From positions 1 to 64,000 of the forward strand of contig JADFUC010001549.1 in NCBI GenBank assembly GCA_019722365.1: a DNA stretch of 64,000 nt, given 5' to 3'. Positions 34,090 to 45,450 of this stretch are shown in pieces (position 1 is the first letter of the stretch; every line of letters begins with the position of its first letter). Both the position numbers and the translations under genes were made by a program. The notes under the pieces were generated by a model. That model was not told where the DNA came from, ran no database searches, and worked only from the letters and a program-made list of their open reading frames with translations. The stretch is from Lithospermum erythrorhizon. Lineage: Eukaryota > Streptophyta > Magnoliopsida > Boraginales > Boraginaceae.

Positions 34090-35860
34090 CTTAGATCAAA
34101 CATAAAGAAATAATATTAGATACCTTTACAATTCACTAGGAATATTTTTTTTCTGTGTAGCTTTTTAATATCAAAATGAGTGGTTGAATTACAGGATTAT
34201 AGAAGCAAAGTATTCTTTTCTAAAATTTTAAAATTATATTTTATTATTGAAAAAATAAAATTTTATTATTTATTTATTAAAAAATTAAATTGTTCAATTT
34301 TTCTAAATTTTGTATATTTTTTCTTTTATCTATATAATATAATTTTTGTGTCTATATATAAAATATCTCATTTCGACACTCTTCAAAATAATTGTGTATC
34401 TTTTTATTTTATATTGTCGCCTAACACACTTTGTAATGATACTGATGCCAATGAATTGGATGTATTATTAGAAGTCCAAAACTTCGTCTGACGTGACTTT
34501 TGTTAGCCTCATTCCAAGTTTGCTCCCTCTTTCTTTTGTCGTTGGATGTCACTCATCAACTTTTACTTCGAACAATTAGTACTTTAATACCTCTAGACTC
34601 CTAAAAATTGTTTAATTTATTTTTTCTGTATAAATTTCAATAAATTTTGATACCGTAATTCATGTTAATAATAAATTAAATTGAAAATATTATATTTTTA
34701 GTTTTAATCAAAATATGATATACCATATTAAAAATGTTTGCATAATTTAAAATATTAAAAATCAAAATTAAATGATCTTTTAGAGATTGAAAGAGTACTT
34801 TACATTGAAATATATTATTTATTTCCTCCGTTTTTTTACTTTACATTAAAAGAGTATTTTAGTATTTCGGGTGTGGGACGTTAGAAATATATATTGATAA
34901 TTCCCTTTGCAATGAAGTTAGTATTCTTCTGTTATATATTATGATGATTCCCATGTAGTCATTATTATTAGTGATACGACAACGATTTTGGCATTATGCT
35001 TTCGTGTTTTGAATATCCTATGAGTTCAAATCTGGAAACTTCAACCATGGTGTGTAATATTATCAAATAAAATATAATAGATGATCTGATCCAGTTAAAT
35101 TAGTTTCAACATGAGATAAACAAAAATAATGTAATGCTATGGTTGAAATTCTAGGTCTCCCAAATGATCATCATTCATCTCAAAATTGCTCTAGGTCGTC
35201 AATCATGTTTAAACTTGAAGCTATTAAGAGTTAAAATCCCAAAAAAAAAATTGTATATTGATGATATTAATAGTATTATCAAAACTTATTAATATTATCA
35301 TCACATCATTCATTTGAATCTAGGATAACCATTTTCTAAACTTGGATTAATTGTTAAGTTTCATATGATGTTCTAAAAGTAAACTAATGATATACAAATA
35401 TGGTTCAAATTTTATTAAAACGATGAAGATTTTGTGTTGGATTGAACTTTGAAGTTGTAATTATCAGAGGTCGACACTTTACTTCAGTAGAGGTGAGATG
35501 GATCTGTTGCCTAAAGACAACACATGTCAAAATACTTAAAAGACATTTTTACCCTCTTAAACATCCTAGTACTTTGTGATTGGTTTTGAACTAACAAGTT
35601 CCATTTGCTTATGTTACTCTATGTTGTGATCATAATAATTAAAGACACTGATTTTGGTGTCATTTTAGTCAGTGACCATTTTACAATAGAGAAAAAGGCA
35701 TTGTGTGGGTCAGGTCAGAAACTAGTCAGCTTGCATTTGCTTTGCCATGTGAATTCCAAAAGATTTTGAACCAATTAATTGCCCATGTTGAGTTCTTTTT
35801 CATAATCACTTTCCAAAGAATGATGGGCATGCAATTTGGAATTTCAAATTATATAAAAAT
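34090..35860. other. AT-rich upstream region of the MADS gene
   Basis: No gene. A lone cctccgtttttttactttaca sequence at about 34826 is a MITE terminus without its partner. Otherwise it is simple AT-rich DNA. Confidence 0.4.
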
Positions 35861-36085
35861 ACTCCCTCCATCTCAATTTACTTCGACACAAGGTTAAAAA
35901 TATTTTTTTATAAAAACTTGATTAATATTACTAATATATTTCCAAAAAAGTACTTTATCAAAAAATACTTTAATTAATCATGAAAACAAAAAGTACTTTA
36001 TTAAGGGATAAAAGTAGAAAGATCACGATAAATTTGTATTAAATTCTTATATGATCAAGTAAAAGGAAAATGAGAAATTTTGGGT
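35861..36085. mobile_element. Degenerate MITE
   Basis: It starts actccctccatctcaattta, a typical Stowaway-like terminus. The right end (atgatcaagtaaaaggaaaa) is only weakly complementary. Confidence 0.4.
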
Positions 36086-36796
36086 GAATCAATTAAATCG
36101 TGACGAATTATATCTATTACATCATTTTTAGAGTTTTGTTGTGCGATTGATTCAGTGCGCGCATCTGGTGGCACAGTGTGTATACATGTTACGGAGTGTA
36201 CTACTATATTAGGATTCGTTTGCCGATAAAGATGAGATTTAAATTACCCTATTTTATTGACATGTTCGAAAAAAATTAATAAATAAAACGTGCGATGAAT
36301 GATATGTAATTAATTTTTCAAATATTTAATATATTTTTTATATTTAATTTGAAATTATTCTGAAACTATATAAATACATACACTCATTTGAATTTTTTTC
36401 TAATTCATATTTTTATTTTTTGAAGGGATACTTTGATTACAAATAACTCTTTGAATGTAATATAAAAAGTATAATAAAATACGATATACATAGAGAGATA
36501 CAATACGAAACTGAGATATCCATAAATAGATACAAATATTACTTTAACAATTTAATATCCACTGACTAAATATATTGACCAATTGATCATCAATAAAATA
36601 TCAACGAATTATTTGCTTATATATCGGTTAAATGAGTATGATTTAAAAAGTATAATTTAAATTTTTGTGGATCCCAATATACAAAATTCATATCTCGCAT
36701 GGAATTAAATAATAATAAGAATAATAATAAAATAATAAATAATAATAATAATTCAACTCAAAGCAGAGAAGTTATTTAATTAATACTTATTATTTA
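36086..36796. other. AT-rich stretch with taa/aat runs
   Basis: It contains an (aat)n-like simple repeat at about 36700-36755. No gene was seen. Confidence 0.4.
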
Positions 36797-37812
36797 GAAA
36801 ATAATATTTATGCTAACTAAGCAATACTAAAAAATAATCTCCGTAGAGACTATAAAGGAGAACACATTCTCTAGAAAAGATATAAAATCTCAAATATATT
36901 AATCAAAAGGTGTATCTTCTAATGTAAAAGAAGCACTTATTTATACAAAGACAATACTATCGCTTCCACCGACTATTAGATTGACAAATAAAAATACTTT
37001 AACTATCTTCTTCTACTTTTAGGCTCCCTCCTGCATCTTCATCATCCTCCTGGAATTCAATTCGACCGACTCTTCATTTTTCTTTCCACGATCAAACTAA
37101 GATTCCAATCACTTAAAACCTTAATCTCACAGTTCTTTTACCCAATCAACTGATCGCATAAAGAGACTCCATGATAGTCAGATGATCACCATCTTTGAAG
37201 CGATGTCTCCATATCACGATCATCACTGGGCGTACATGCCAAGACTCTGAAATGTCATGATTGGATGTAAATTCCAATCCATAATATTCTCGGATCAAAC
37301 CAAAAGTCATCGTGAAATATTTTCCTCACTAAAATCAGAGATTGTTTACAACCTTAGCAGTCTTAAAATTTTCAGAGGTTTCAACCAATCTCGGTTTTGA
37401 AGACCGTGAACTTCTACTCAGAAGAACACAAATATTTTCCAAAGATTATCGATTGATTCTAAAACTTTTCTACCATGATTTCCACCCTTGGACATCATGA
37501 AAAGTTTATGAGGATCAGAATAATATCAAGACCTTTCGGCTCGCAATTGTTTTAATAATGAAAAATAATATTTATGCTAACTAATCAATACTAAAAAATA
37601 ATCTCCGTAGACTATAAAAAAGAGAACTATTCTCTAGAAAAGATAAAATCTCAAATATATTAATTAAAAAGTGTATTTTAATGTAAAAGAAACACTTATT
37701 TATACAAATACAATACTATCAAGTTTTACTAACTATTAGATTTCTGGGACAAATAAAAATAATTTTTAACTATCTTCTTCACTTTAGGCTCCTCCTTATC
37801 TTCATTACCTAT
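36797..37812. mobile_element. TRIM-like element: two 250-bp direct repeats around 510 bp
   Basis: The repeat starting aaataatatttatgctaact (about 36799) recurs at about 37561. Each copy runs about 250 bp to ctatcttcttc-aggctcctcc-atcttcat. The enclosed 510 bp has no coding frame and a more balanced composition. This is the layout of a terminal-repeat retrotransposon in miniature. I could not find a convincing primer binding site on either strand, so the class is tentative. Confidence 0.5.
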
Positions 37813-37975
37813 TATAACAATAATAATAGTTCTAATATAATAATAATAAATAATAACAATAATTCTATAAAAAATATACAATTATTTAACTAACACCTAT
37901 AATAATAATAAGAAGAATAATAACAATAGTTCTACATAAAACATATTATTATTTAACTAACACCAATTATTAAAG
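37813..37975. repeat. Degenerate (taa)n-rich tandem repeat
   Basis: Two to three units combine ataataataacaatagttcta with ttatttaactaacacc. A similar block lies left of the TRIM-like element at about 36700-36790, so this may be part of the terminal repeats. Confidence 0.5.
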
Positions 37976-38281
37976 ATCAAATGCATATGACGAGAAACCA
38001 TATCAATTTAAAAGGCACAAACAATATATAATACGAGGCATACATGCAAATGAGCAAAAAATAGTGGTGTTATTCAATGCATACATTTGAATCATTAAAA
38101 CACGCATTGAGTCACTGGAGATAAATAAAACAAAGTTAATTAAAAAAGTGGGACGACGACAATTATAAATTATATATATGCCAATGTATGGATGTATCAT
38201 CCTCAAACCGTAGGCATGGTTTATGATTTCTTCCAATCGATAATCTTACGTGATGTACAAGTAAGTACGATTTAATACTAA

Positions 38282-38518
38282 TACTACCTCCGCTTTTTAT
38301 TTAACGCTTTTCAGATATCGACTGGGTGAACTTTGACCATTAATTACTAATTACTTATTATTTTAATAAATATAAAAGTTATATCATTAGATTTTTCTTT
38401 GAAAATAGTTTCATAATATTATTTTCTTATAATTTTTGAACGTATAGTTTAAGAATAATTAATAGTCAAAGTTCTACCTCGATGTGCAAAAATGTCAAAT
38501 AAAAACGGAGGGAGTAGT
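38282..38518. mobile_element. Stowaway-like MITE
   Basis: The left end tactacctccgctttttatt and the right end aataaaaacggagggagtag form clear inverted repeats with TA flanks. The element is about 237 bp. It contains paired aactttgaccatta and taatagtcaaagttc segments, giving a long foldback. Confidence 0.8.
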
Positions 38519-39985
38519 AGTTAATTCTCATTAGAACTCCTAACTTTTAGATTTTGTGAGATGCAAGAGAAATTCTAGTAATTAATAATGTAAAAAGGAA
38601 GAAACAAAACCCCTTTATTCATACTTTTATATATATTTAGTGATGATTATGATACTCGATGTTAGTGATTAGACCCTGAAAAGAGAGAGATCAAGTAAAT
38701 GTCTCTTCTATTTTAAAAAAATTTAAAATTTATTATTCAAATATAAATAATTTTATACAAAGAAATTAAATTGATTCCTTCAATTTTAAGTTCAAACTCA
38801 TCTACCACTGATTTTACCATTTATAGTATGTAAATGAAGTGTATTCTGAGTTCTTCATTTTATTTTCAAATGTTATTATGATCTCATAAAAATTTGTCAA
38901 TTGATAGTGACCCTGATAAATAATGAGAATCCTATTAAAGTTTTATGTTCAATTTCTGTATTTTAATTTTACGTAAAAAGAAAAAAAAAGACGCATCTCA
39001 TTTTGCAAACAAGATTATAAACTTGATATAATGAATTGATTTGGGTTATACTAAGGAAATCGGTTGAGGATAAGACACAAATTTGTAAACTAAAAAATCA
39101 GAAATTAATAAGAATATTAACCGATTTAATAACAACATGACATACGAACATCTTTAAAAAAGCTCCATGTAAGGTCAAATCACCATGAAGCACTAGCATT
39201 AAACTTTCAATACAAGAATCTTGTCAAATCAAAAGCGATGATGCGAATAGTGTGATGAATTGATAACAGATATCCAGTTTCGATTGATATTCTCTTTGTT
39301 CATTGGCTCTATTTAGAGATGCTTAATCATTCGACACGTGGCTACATTCTCTTTATTGTAGTGAAAAATATTTCGCATTATTTAGTTGAAACTAACAATC
39401 ACTCGACGTATCTGGCTGTGAGACAACACAGCATTTAATTGCAATATATCTCACTATCATGGATTTTAAAGTTCTGCTTGGAATCCTATGACACCACATA
39501 ACTCTAAATATATTATAAATGCAAGATAGACATATAAAAATTAATGTTACTGTGAAATGGGTAAATGTAGACAAATTACAAATGTTCAAGGACTACCTTG
39601 CCTCAAAAATTAAAGTCTTCACTTGGTTTTATGAATATATAATTTCTACTCATATACTATGAGTAGTAACGATAAGATAAATATCAAAAGATCAAGAATC
39701 AAAGTAATGAATGAAAATATAGATAATGTCGGAGCATTTCTAATTTCAATTCGATTGATTTCTCTAGGCAAAAAGAAAATACATATCACCTAATCAACAT
39801 CAACTAACAAACAAGAATTCATAAAAACACGACGATGAATCGAGGGAAATTACTATGGATATATGAAAGCAGCAAACACAAATCTATAAATCTCGTGATC
39901 TTAAAGCGCATACTATATTTATTAAACAAAACATATATTTAACATATGAATAAACAGAAAGTACCATATCATGAAATGAGTAAAT
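38519..39985. other. AT-rich intergenic stretch, no gene seen
   Basis: No coding frame, RNA gene or repeat was recognised. Confidence 0.4.
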
Positions 39986-39989
39986 TCCA

Positions 39990-40847
39990 ATTAAAAGTTC
40001 CATTGACGCTTTCCAAATTCACAACGCTAATTTGACTTCCCTTCAGCCTCCCTTTGTCGCAATATCAATCGTATTGTATCTCTGAAGCCATTCACACCAG
40101 AGGTCAATCAAGAACCAATTTGATGCTAAGAAACGCGATTTAACAAAACTAGAAAACCCCAAAAGTTCTTGGGAGAATTTCGCCGGGGTGGGGTTACTTT
40201 AGGTTTTTGTGATAAAATTTTCTCAAAAACTATGATGAAAAAAAACTTAAAGTTTAGCTATATAGTGGCTATGTTAAACAAGCCCGGAGCAAGCAACCCG
40301 TTGGCATTAGTTTGACTTTGCTAACTCTATTAGTTCATAATAATCAATGAAGTCGTTAATGAGTTGAACTATTTGAATTGCTAATTAAATAGTACCCAGT
40401 CAATATCAAATAATTCAAGTTATCGATAAATACTAGAATATTCGAATCAAATAACTATTTAATTGATTCTATTTGTTCAATCGATATTCTACATAAATGG
40501 GGATCCCTTGTAATTGAGAAATACATTTCTCAATTATATAGTTCTCTTTTTAATTTTACATGAAATATAACTCAACGTCATCAGACACCTTCTAGGCTCA
40601 GATAATAGTAAGTTGTATAATAAATAATAATTGACCAATTACTATTATTATAACCATTAACGAGTAAGATCTAGCAATCAGCCATAACCCCTTAAATTAT
40701 CATGTAGAACCTACACTAGTAATATACAATTACTAAGTTGAACACTAAGTTCGATAATCATATTTAACTTAACTCCAGAAATGAACTGACATTAACAATC
40801 GTCGCAACGAAGAGTATTAAATGAACTAATTTCATTGATTTCCAACA
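39990..40847 (-). repeat. 3' LTR of a minus-strand retroelement
   Basis: Read on the minus strand the LTR starts TGTTGGAAATCAATG at 40847, right after a polypurine tract (40848-40861, GGGCAGAGTGGGAG). It continues for roughly 860 bp. The lower-coordinate end is not defined, because the second LTR was not found. The start sequence and tract are typical of plant copia-like elements. Confidence 0.6.
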
Positions 40848-42350
40848 CTCCCACTCTGCCCTTGACTTATTATCTTTACAATTCTTTTATCACGCGATCT
40901 CTAGTCAGAAGCAACTTAAGCAAGAAGCTATGGTCATTGAAACACCCACAACTTTCTTTACTCAAGTATGAACTGAATAAGTGGTTTATGGCGCCCCATA
41001 AACCAATCAAGACTAACCTGTAAGAGGCCCCAGATCTTCTCAGAGTATCAAGGCCGGACAAATCCTCCTCTAATATATCAACATCTATCGCTACACTGAT
41101 CGCGAATCTAAACATATGTCGTGTTATAATCCCCGCTAAGCATGCCAGTCATAGTCAAAGGCAGCTATAACATGTATATATATATCGTAGGTCTAAGAAT
41201 TGGACGAACCTTAAAATTCTAAACAAATGTCATGGTGGTCACGTATATACATATCTCCTCTATGAATTGCTTTCTATTGCTACCTCCCCAATACTGTGAT
41301 CAAGTGTTCCCCACGGTATCATCTAGTCCTCAAGAAAGTTAACGGATCAATCTTGATCACTAATCAAAACACCATGTTAGTCATATGATGTTTGTCGCCC
41401 TAACTACATTTCAAGATTCGACTCAAGACCTTTTATGATCCTAGCGCTTCTTAAAGCCAAGACGTGTAATTAACAGTCATGTTACCTCTCTAGAAAACAT
41501 AGACTAACCTGTGGGATTTGAACTTTTCACCATCGAGGATACACTAAAAACGACGGGCCGAGATAATTACAAATCTAAGCTAAAAAATGACCGCACGTGG
41601 TTTCAGACGCCGCTGAAGCCGCTTATACTAACTATGGAATACTAGCCAATCGACGGGCCGAGATAAGTGACTAACCAAGAATATCATTAAAATATTTTCG
41701 ATGAATAACTTTGTTTCTAAAATGGTCATTATATCATTACTTAATCTAGATTGAAGTTAAAATAATGACTATTATGATAGTACGGCTATAGCTACAAATC
41801 TAAATGTCATTGCCTGGGGTACGGTCATCAAGGGGAGGATAGCCTCCTAACAAAGAACAAGAGAAAACGAGAGCCAAGAGTCAATGCCATTGTCCCACTA
41901 CTTCCCGCCTAATTGTAGTACGAGTACACCCTATGCAACAAAGCTTTGGAGTTCTTTGCATCGTAAAGAAATCATTCCCCGCCCATTCTCCCTTCCAAGT
42001 AAAACTACCTTAGTATTAGCCGCCAAGCAAGCCTCGGCTCCCTCACCCTCCCAATCTTCCGCCTTTGCTGCTAGTAGTCAGCTTCTTAGAGTAAATTGGC
42101 CCCTCCTTCAAACAATCTTGCCCACCCGACCCCAATCTTTAATCCTAAGTAAAGTGAACTTCATGGTCGCCAAAGAAACCTCAAGAAGCATCAAACATTT
42201 CCGGTAATTCCAATGGAGAATCACCGACACGCTTAGGATCAGAGCTTAACAAGACAACTACACCGAGTCGAAGGCTAAAGAAAAGAAACAAAATGTTTAG
42301 AAGCCTTAAGTCATAGGTCTCGACCGATTCCCCTTTTCGCTCGCAAACAT
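40848..42350 (-). mobile_element. Internal remnant of the minus-strand retroelement
   Basis: Sequence beyond the polypurine tract is more balanced in composition than its surroundings but has no polyprotein frame. A tcgacgggccgagataa-like motif occurs twice (about 41550 and 41655). The other LTR is missing, so this is a truncated or non-autonomous element. The 107-codon plus-strand frame at 41884-42207 has no recognisable motif and is probably chance. Confidence 0.4.
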
Positions 42351-42479
42351 GGAGGCGGGAGTGAGTATGGATAAGAATTGTTTAGGGAAAGAAAAGGGAA
42401 AGAGGAAGAAAAAAATTATTGAATTTTAGTCGGTAAAAGAATGTGAAAAAAAGAAGAAAAAAATAAAAGATTTTGCATT

Positions 42480-43350
42480 GGGACTCGCCAAAAATATTAT
42501 CTTATAGATTTTATTAAATAATCGAGTATTAATTTATTGAATTTTTATTGTAGTTGATAATTGTAACAAAAATTAAAATTAAAAAGGAATGAAAAACACA
42601 TCGGGCATATGACCGTAAAAAAATTAAAAAGAAACTTAAAATAAACAAGAATTATTAATTTATTAGCACCTCTATCCCCTGAGTCGATCGCCTAAAATAT
42701 TATCTGTAGAATTTATTAAATAATCTAGTTTGATAATTGAAAAAAATGAAAAAGGAATGAAAAAAAGCACGACTATTATAATTTAACACCCTATCTCCTG
42801 GCCGACCGATTTAAAACAAAATATTATCTAAGAGAGTTTATTAAATAATTGAATATTAATTTATCGAAGCTTCTTCTAGCGCATAATCATTAAAAAATCA
42901 AAAATGAACTAAAAAGCAATTTTATGACGTTAAAAAATGAAAAATGAACAAAGAAAATGAATTATTAATTTAACATACTATCCTGTGAGCCGGACCGCCA
43001 AAATATTATCTTAGATAGTTTATTAAATAATCGAGTATTAATTTATCTAGCTTACCGTAGGCTGATAATTGTAAAAAAAAATTAAAATTAGAAAGGAAGG
43101 AAAAAAAGCACGGTGGCAACACTTAATTATTAATCTATTAGGACCCTATTCCCCTTAGCCTGCCAGTAATACAATATTCAGTAATTTATTAAATAATCGA
43201 GTTTTGATATTTGCAAGAAAAATTTAAAAGGAAACTAAAAAGCACGAACTATTAATTTATCACTTTATCCCCCAGTCGGACCGCCAAAATAAATATTATC
43301 TTAGAGAGTTTATTAAATAATTGAATATTAATTTATCGAGTTTGAAAAGT
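42480..43350. repeat. Six-unit degenerate tandem array (118-190 bp units)
   Basis: Each unit has a near-constant block, ccaaaatattatcttagaga followed by tttattaaataatcgag. Next come an A-rich segment with aaaaaggaatgaaaaa and a closing attaattta-caccctatcccct-agccg segment. Units start near 42487, 42690, 42808, 42996, 43160 and 43278. The constant block also occurs singly at about 22520. Confidence 0.8.
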
Positions 43351-43435
43351 TCAGGTGACTATTTGAAATGATTTGATTAGTTCAGGTGCATATATGAAAT
43401 TTAGCCATAATATCTAACTAATGGTATTTGTCGTC

Positions 43436-43592
43436 AATAATAAAATGACACCATAGTGTTGAAATTCTCGCGATGCCTCTAATAATTTCAATACAAGGTT
43501 CGCACTTTATGAGAGTTGAACCTACACTCCATAAAAAGGGGAGAGGATATTGATCCTTAACATTTTAGTTCTTTATTAGTTGAGCTATGCCA
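43436..43592 (-). mobile_element. tRNA-derived SINE
   Basis: On the minus strand the element starts TTGGCATAGCTCAACTAATA. TAGCTCAACTAAT is an A-box-like sequence, and about 65 bp later GTAGGTTCAACTCTCATAAA contains a B-box-like sequence. The rest is a non-tRNA body of about 80 bp, ending in a short attattg-type run. Spacing and order fit plant SINEs. Confidence 0.65.
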
Positions 43593-44150
43593 ATTACAAA
43601 TATTTTGCATTATAAATCTATTGCAAATGGAATATAAAGTTTGAAGTTTGATGGCTTCTCGGCAAAAAGAACATATTTTCTATATATATAATATATTAAT
43701 GTGAGTGGCTAACGAGGGAGTGTTGATAAAGCATTTTCCCTTCATGTTTAATTAAGCACAAAAAATGCTGAATTTAATGTAACTAATTAACTTCAAGTTG
43801 CTAATTTATTATGCAAATCACCATCTCAGTGGGGAGGCTTGCGCATCTCAGATATATTCTGTCATATAATCACAAAAGATGACATGTTAGACTTTACTCT
43901 TAAATTAATTAAGGATGTGTTTGTTGTGCAGTTATGTTAGATAGATTTATACCGGACGAATGACAAGCAACATTACAAACTTTGATGGACGTTCTGAAAT
44001 CCCAGGTAGGTACGTGATGAAGTAAGATGGAGATCGGAAATGACGCCGTCTGTGTGGAGATCGAAAGATGCTCTACCACCTTAATTATTGCATCATTCTT
44101 TGGAGAGTCATCTCAAAAAAAGACTGCAAGGGAGCAAGCATATATGGAGG
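43593..44150. other. Intergenic stretch, no gene seen
   Basis: Nothing was recognised apart from AT-rich DNA and a mixed-composition part after 43900. Confidence 0.35.
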
Positions 44151-44159
44151 TTGACCACA

Positions 44160-44280
44160 AGTCAACTCGCTACAGTCATTCACTAGAGTGACTCACTAGA
44201 TACAGTCACTCGCTATAGTCGCTCGCTACAGTGAATTGCTACACTTGACTCGCCAAAAAGTTGCTCGCCAACTTTTATGG
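44160..44280. repeat. Short tandem repeat (actcgctacagt)
   Basis: About seven degenerate 12-18 bp units such as gtcactcgctatagtcgctc and actcgctacagtcattcact are followed by ttgctcgccaact. Confidence 0.65.
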
Positions 44281-45239
44281 CACTATGCATTTGTAGCAAT
44301 TTTGATGTGTTGGGTTCTTGTTTGTTATCCTTTAGATTTTGGTGATGAGCTTCTCGCCTTGTGTGGGGAGCAACAGGATTAGCTTTGGACAAAGCAAGTT
44401 TTGGATGGGATAGGTGGATTGCTCATCCGTTATTATATTTGATGGACTGACCTAATATACGATTAATCTTGGAATTCTTATGAGCTGAATTTTCGAAAAG
44501 AAGAGATGTATCTTGATAACATGAAATTTTATGATTATTAATTTCTTATCACATCACCCACTCTGAGCGGAGTATTATATCATCGCCCCTCACTCCATCA
44601 CATAATGTACACTCAAAGAGACTTATTATGGAGTTGTTGCAACTGTTCTATTTATCCACTAGTCTAGAATAATCTTTGCACATCTTAAAATAGCATACAT
44701 CTTATCTCATTCAATTCAATAAACTATACACTTGATACCAATGAAGTCTCCAGAACAAATACTCAGTAATATCTCAAACATAATTCCTTTAATTACATCC
44801 AACAATAAGTACTTCAAAATATAACAACAAAATCTAGCTAAACAGTCCAATAAATCAATAAAATCTAGCAGCAAAACAATCCAACAAATCAATAAAATCC
44901 AGCTAAACAATCCAATAAAATCATGAGTTTCAATCTAGGGTAATAAACTCCTAACATCAAATCTTGAATGACATACAACTAGAATGGTATCTAAAACACC
45001 AATGCATTGTTACCTGATAACGATTGCTTGTAAGTAACCTTTCGTGATGATTTAAAACCCACTAATCCTAAATCGAGGTTTTTCAAAAACTTAGTGTAAT
45101 AAGAGCGATAGAAATTTAAATTGAAATTACTTGGAACACAAGGCATGTTTATAAGGTTCACTTCAAATAACCAGAAAGAAGGGTATGTCATGTTATTCTT
45201 CTTTGCTTGAATCACTTATCAAATGGAAAATAGATTCTG
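44281..45239. other. AT-rich stretch, no gene seen
   Basis: It includes a small imperfect repeat of caatccaacaaatcaataaa-type units at about 44840-44920. No coding region was supported. Confidence 0.35.
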
Positions 45240-45450
45240 AGCCAAATTAAATGTTGGTGTTTTCTTATCAGCGAAATCTCGGCTTGTGAGAGCCTACCAA
45301 GGAACAAAAGAAAAACTATGTTCTTCAAAGAAATATTATAGACCTAATATTCTTCTAGGATGATTAGTATCATGCATAGTATTTGTATGATGAATAAAAT
45401 TCATAAAACAATCTAGTATTTATAGGCAAAGAGATATAACTTACCTAGAC
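45240..45450 (-). repeat. Copia-like LTR fragment, minus orientation
   Basis: Read on the minus strand it has a ctaggtaagttatatctctt block, a cctataaata TATA-like motif and a tcatcatacaaata block. These appear in the same order in the copia LTR at 52248-52500 and in 47695-47960. Confidence 0.4.

Noticed and set aside
34180..34491. 103-codon Phe/Ile/Tyr-rich plus-strand frame upstream of the MADS gene
   Set aside because: Composition follows the very AT-rich DNA; no domain, and it sits in the upstream region of the minus-strand gene.
41884..42207. 107-codon frame rich in Ser, Pro and Leu
   Set aside because: No recognisable motif, no codon or splice support, and it lies in a retroelement remnant.
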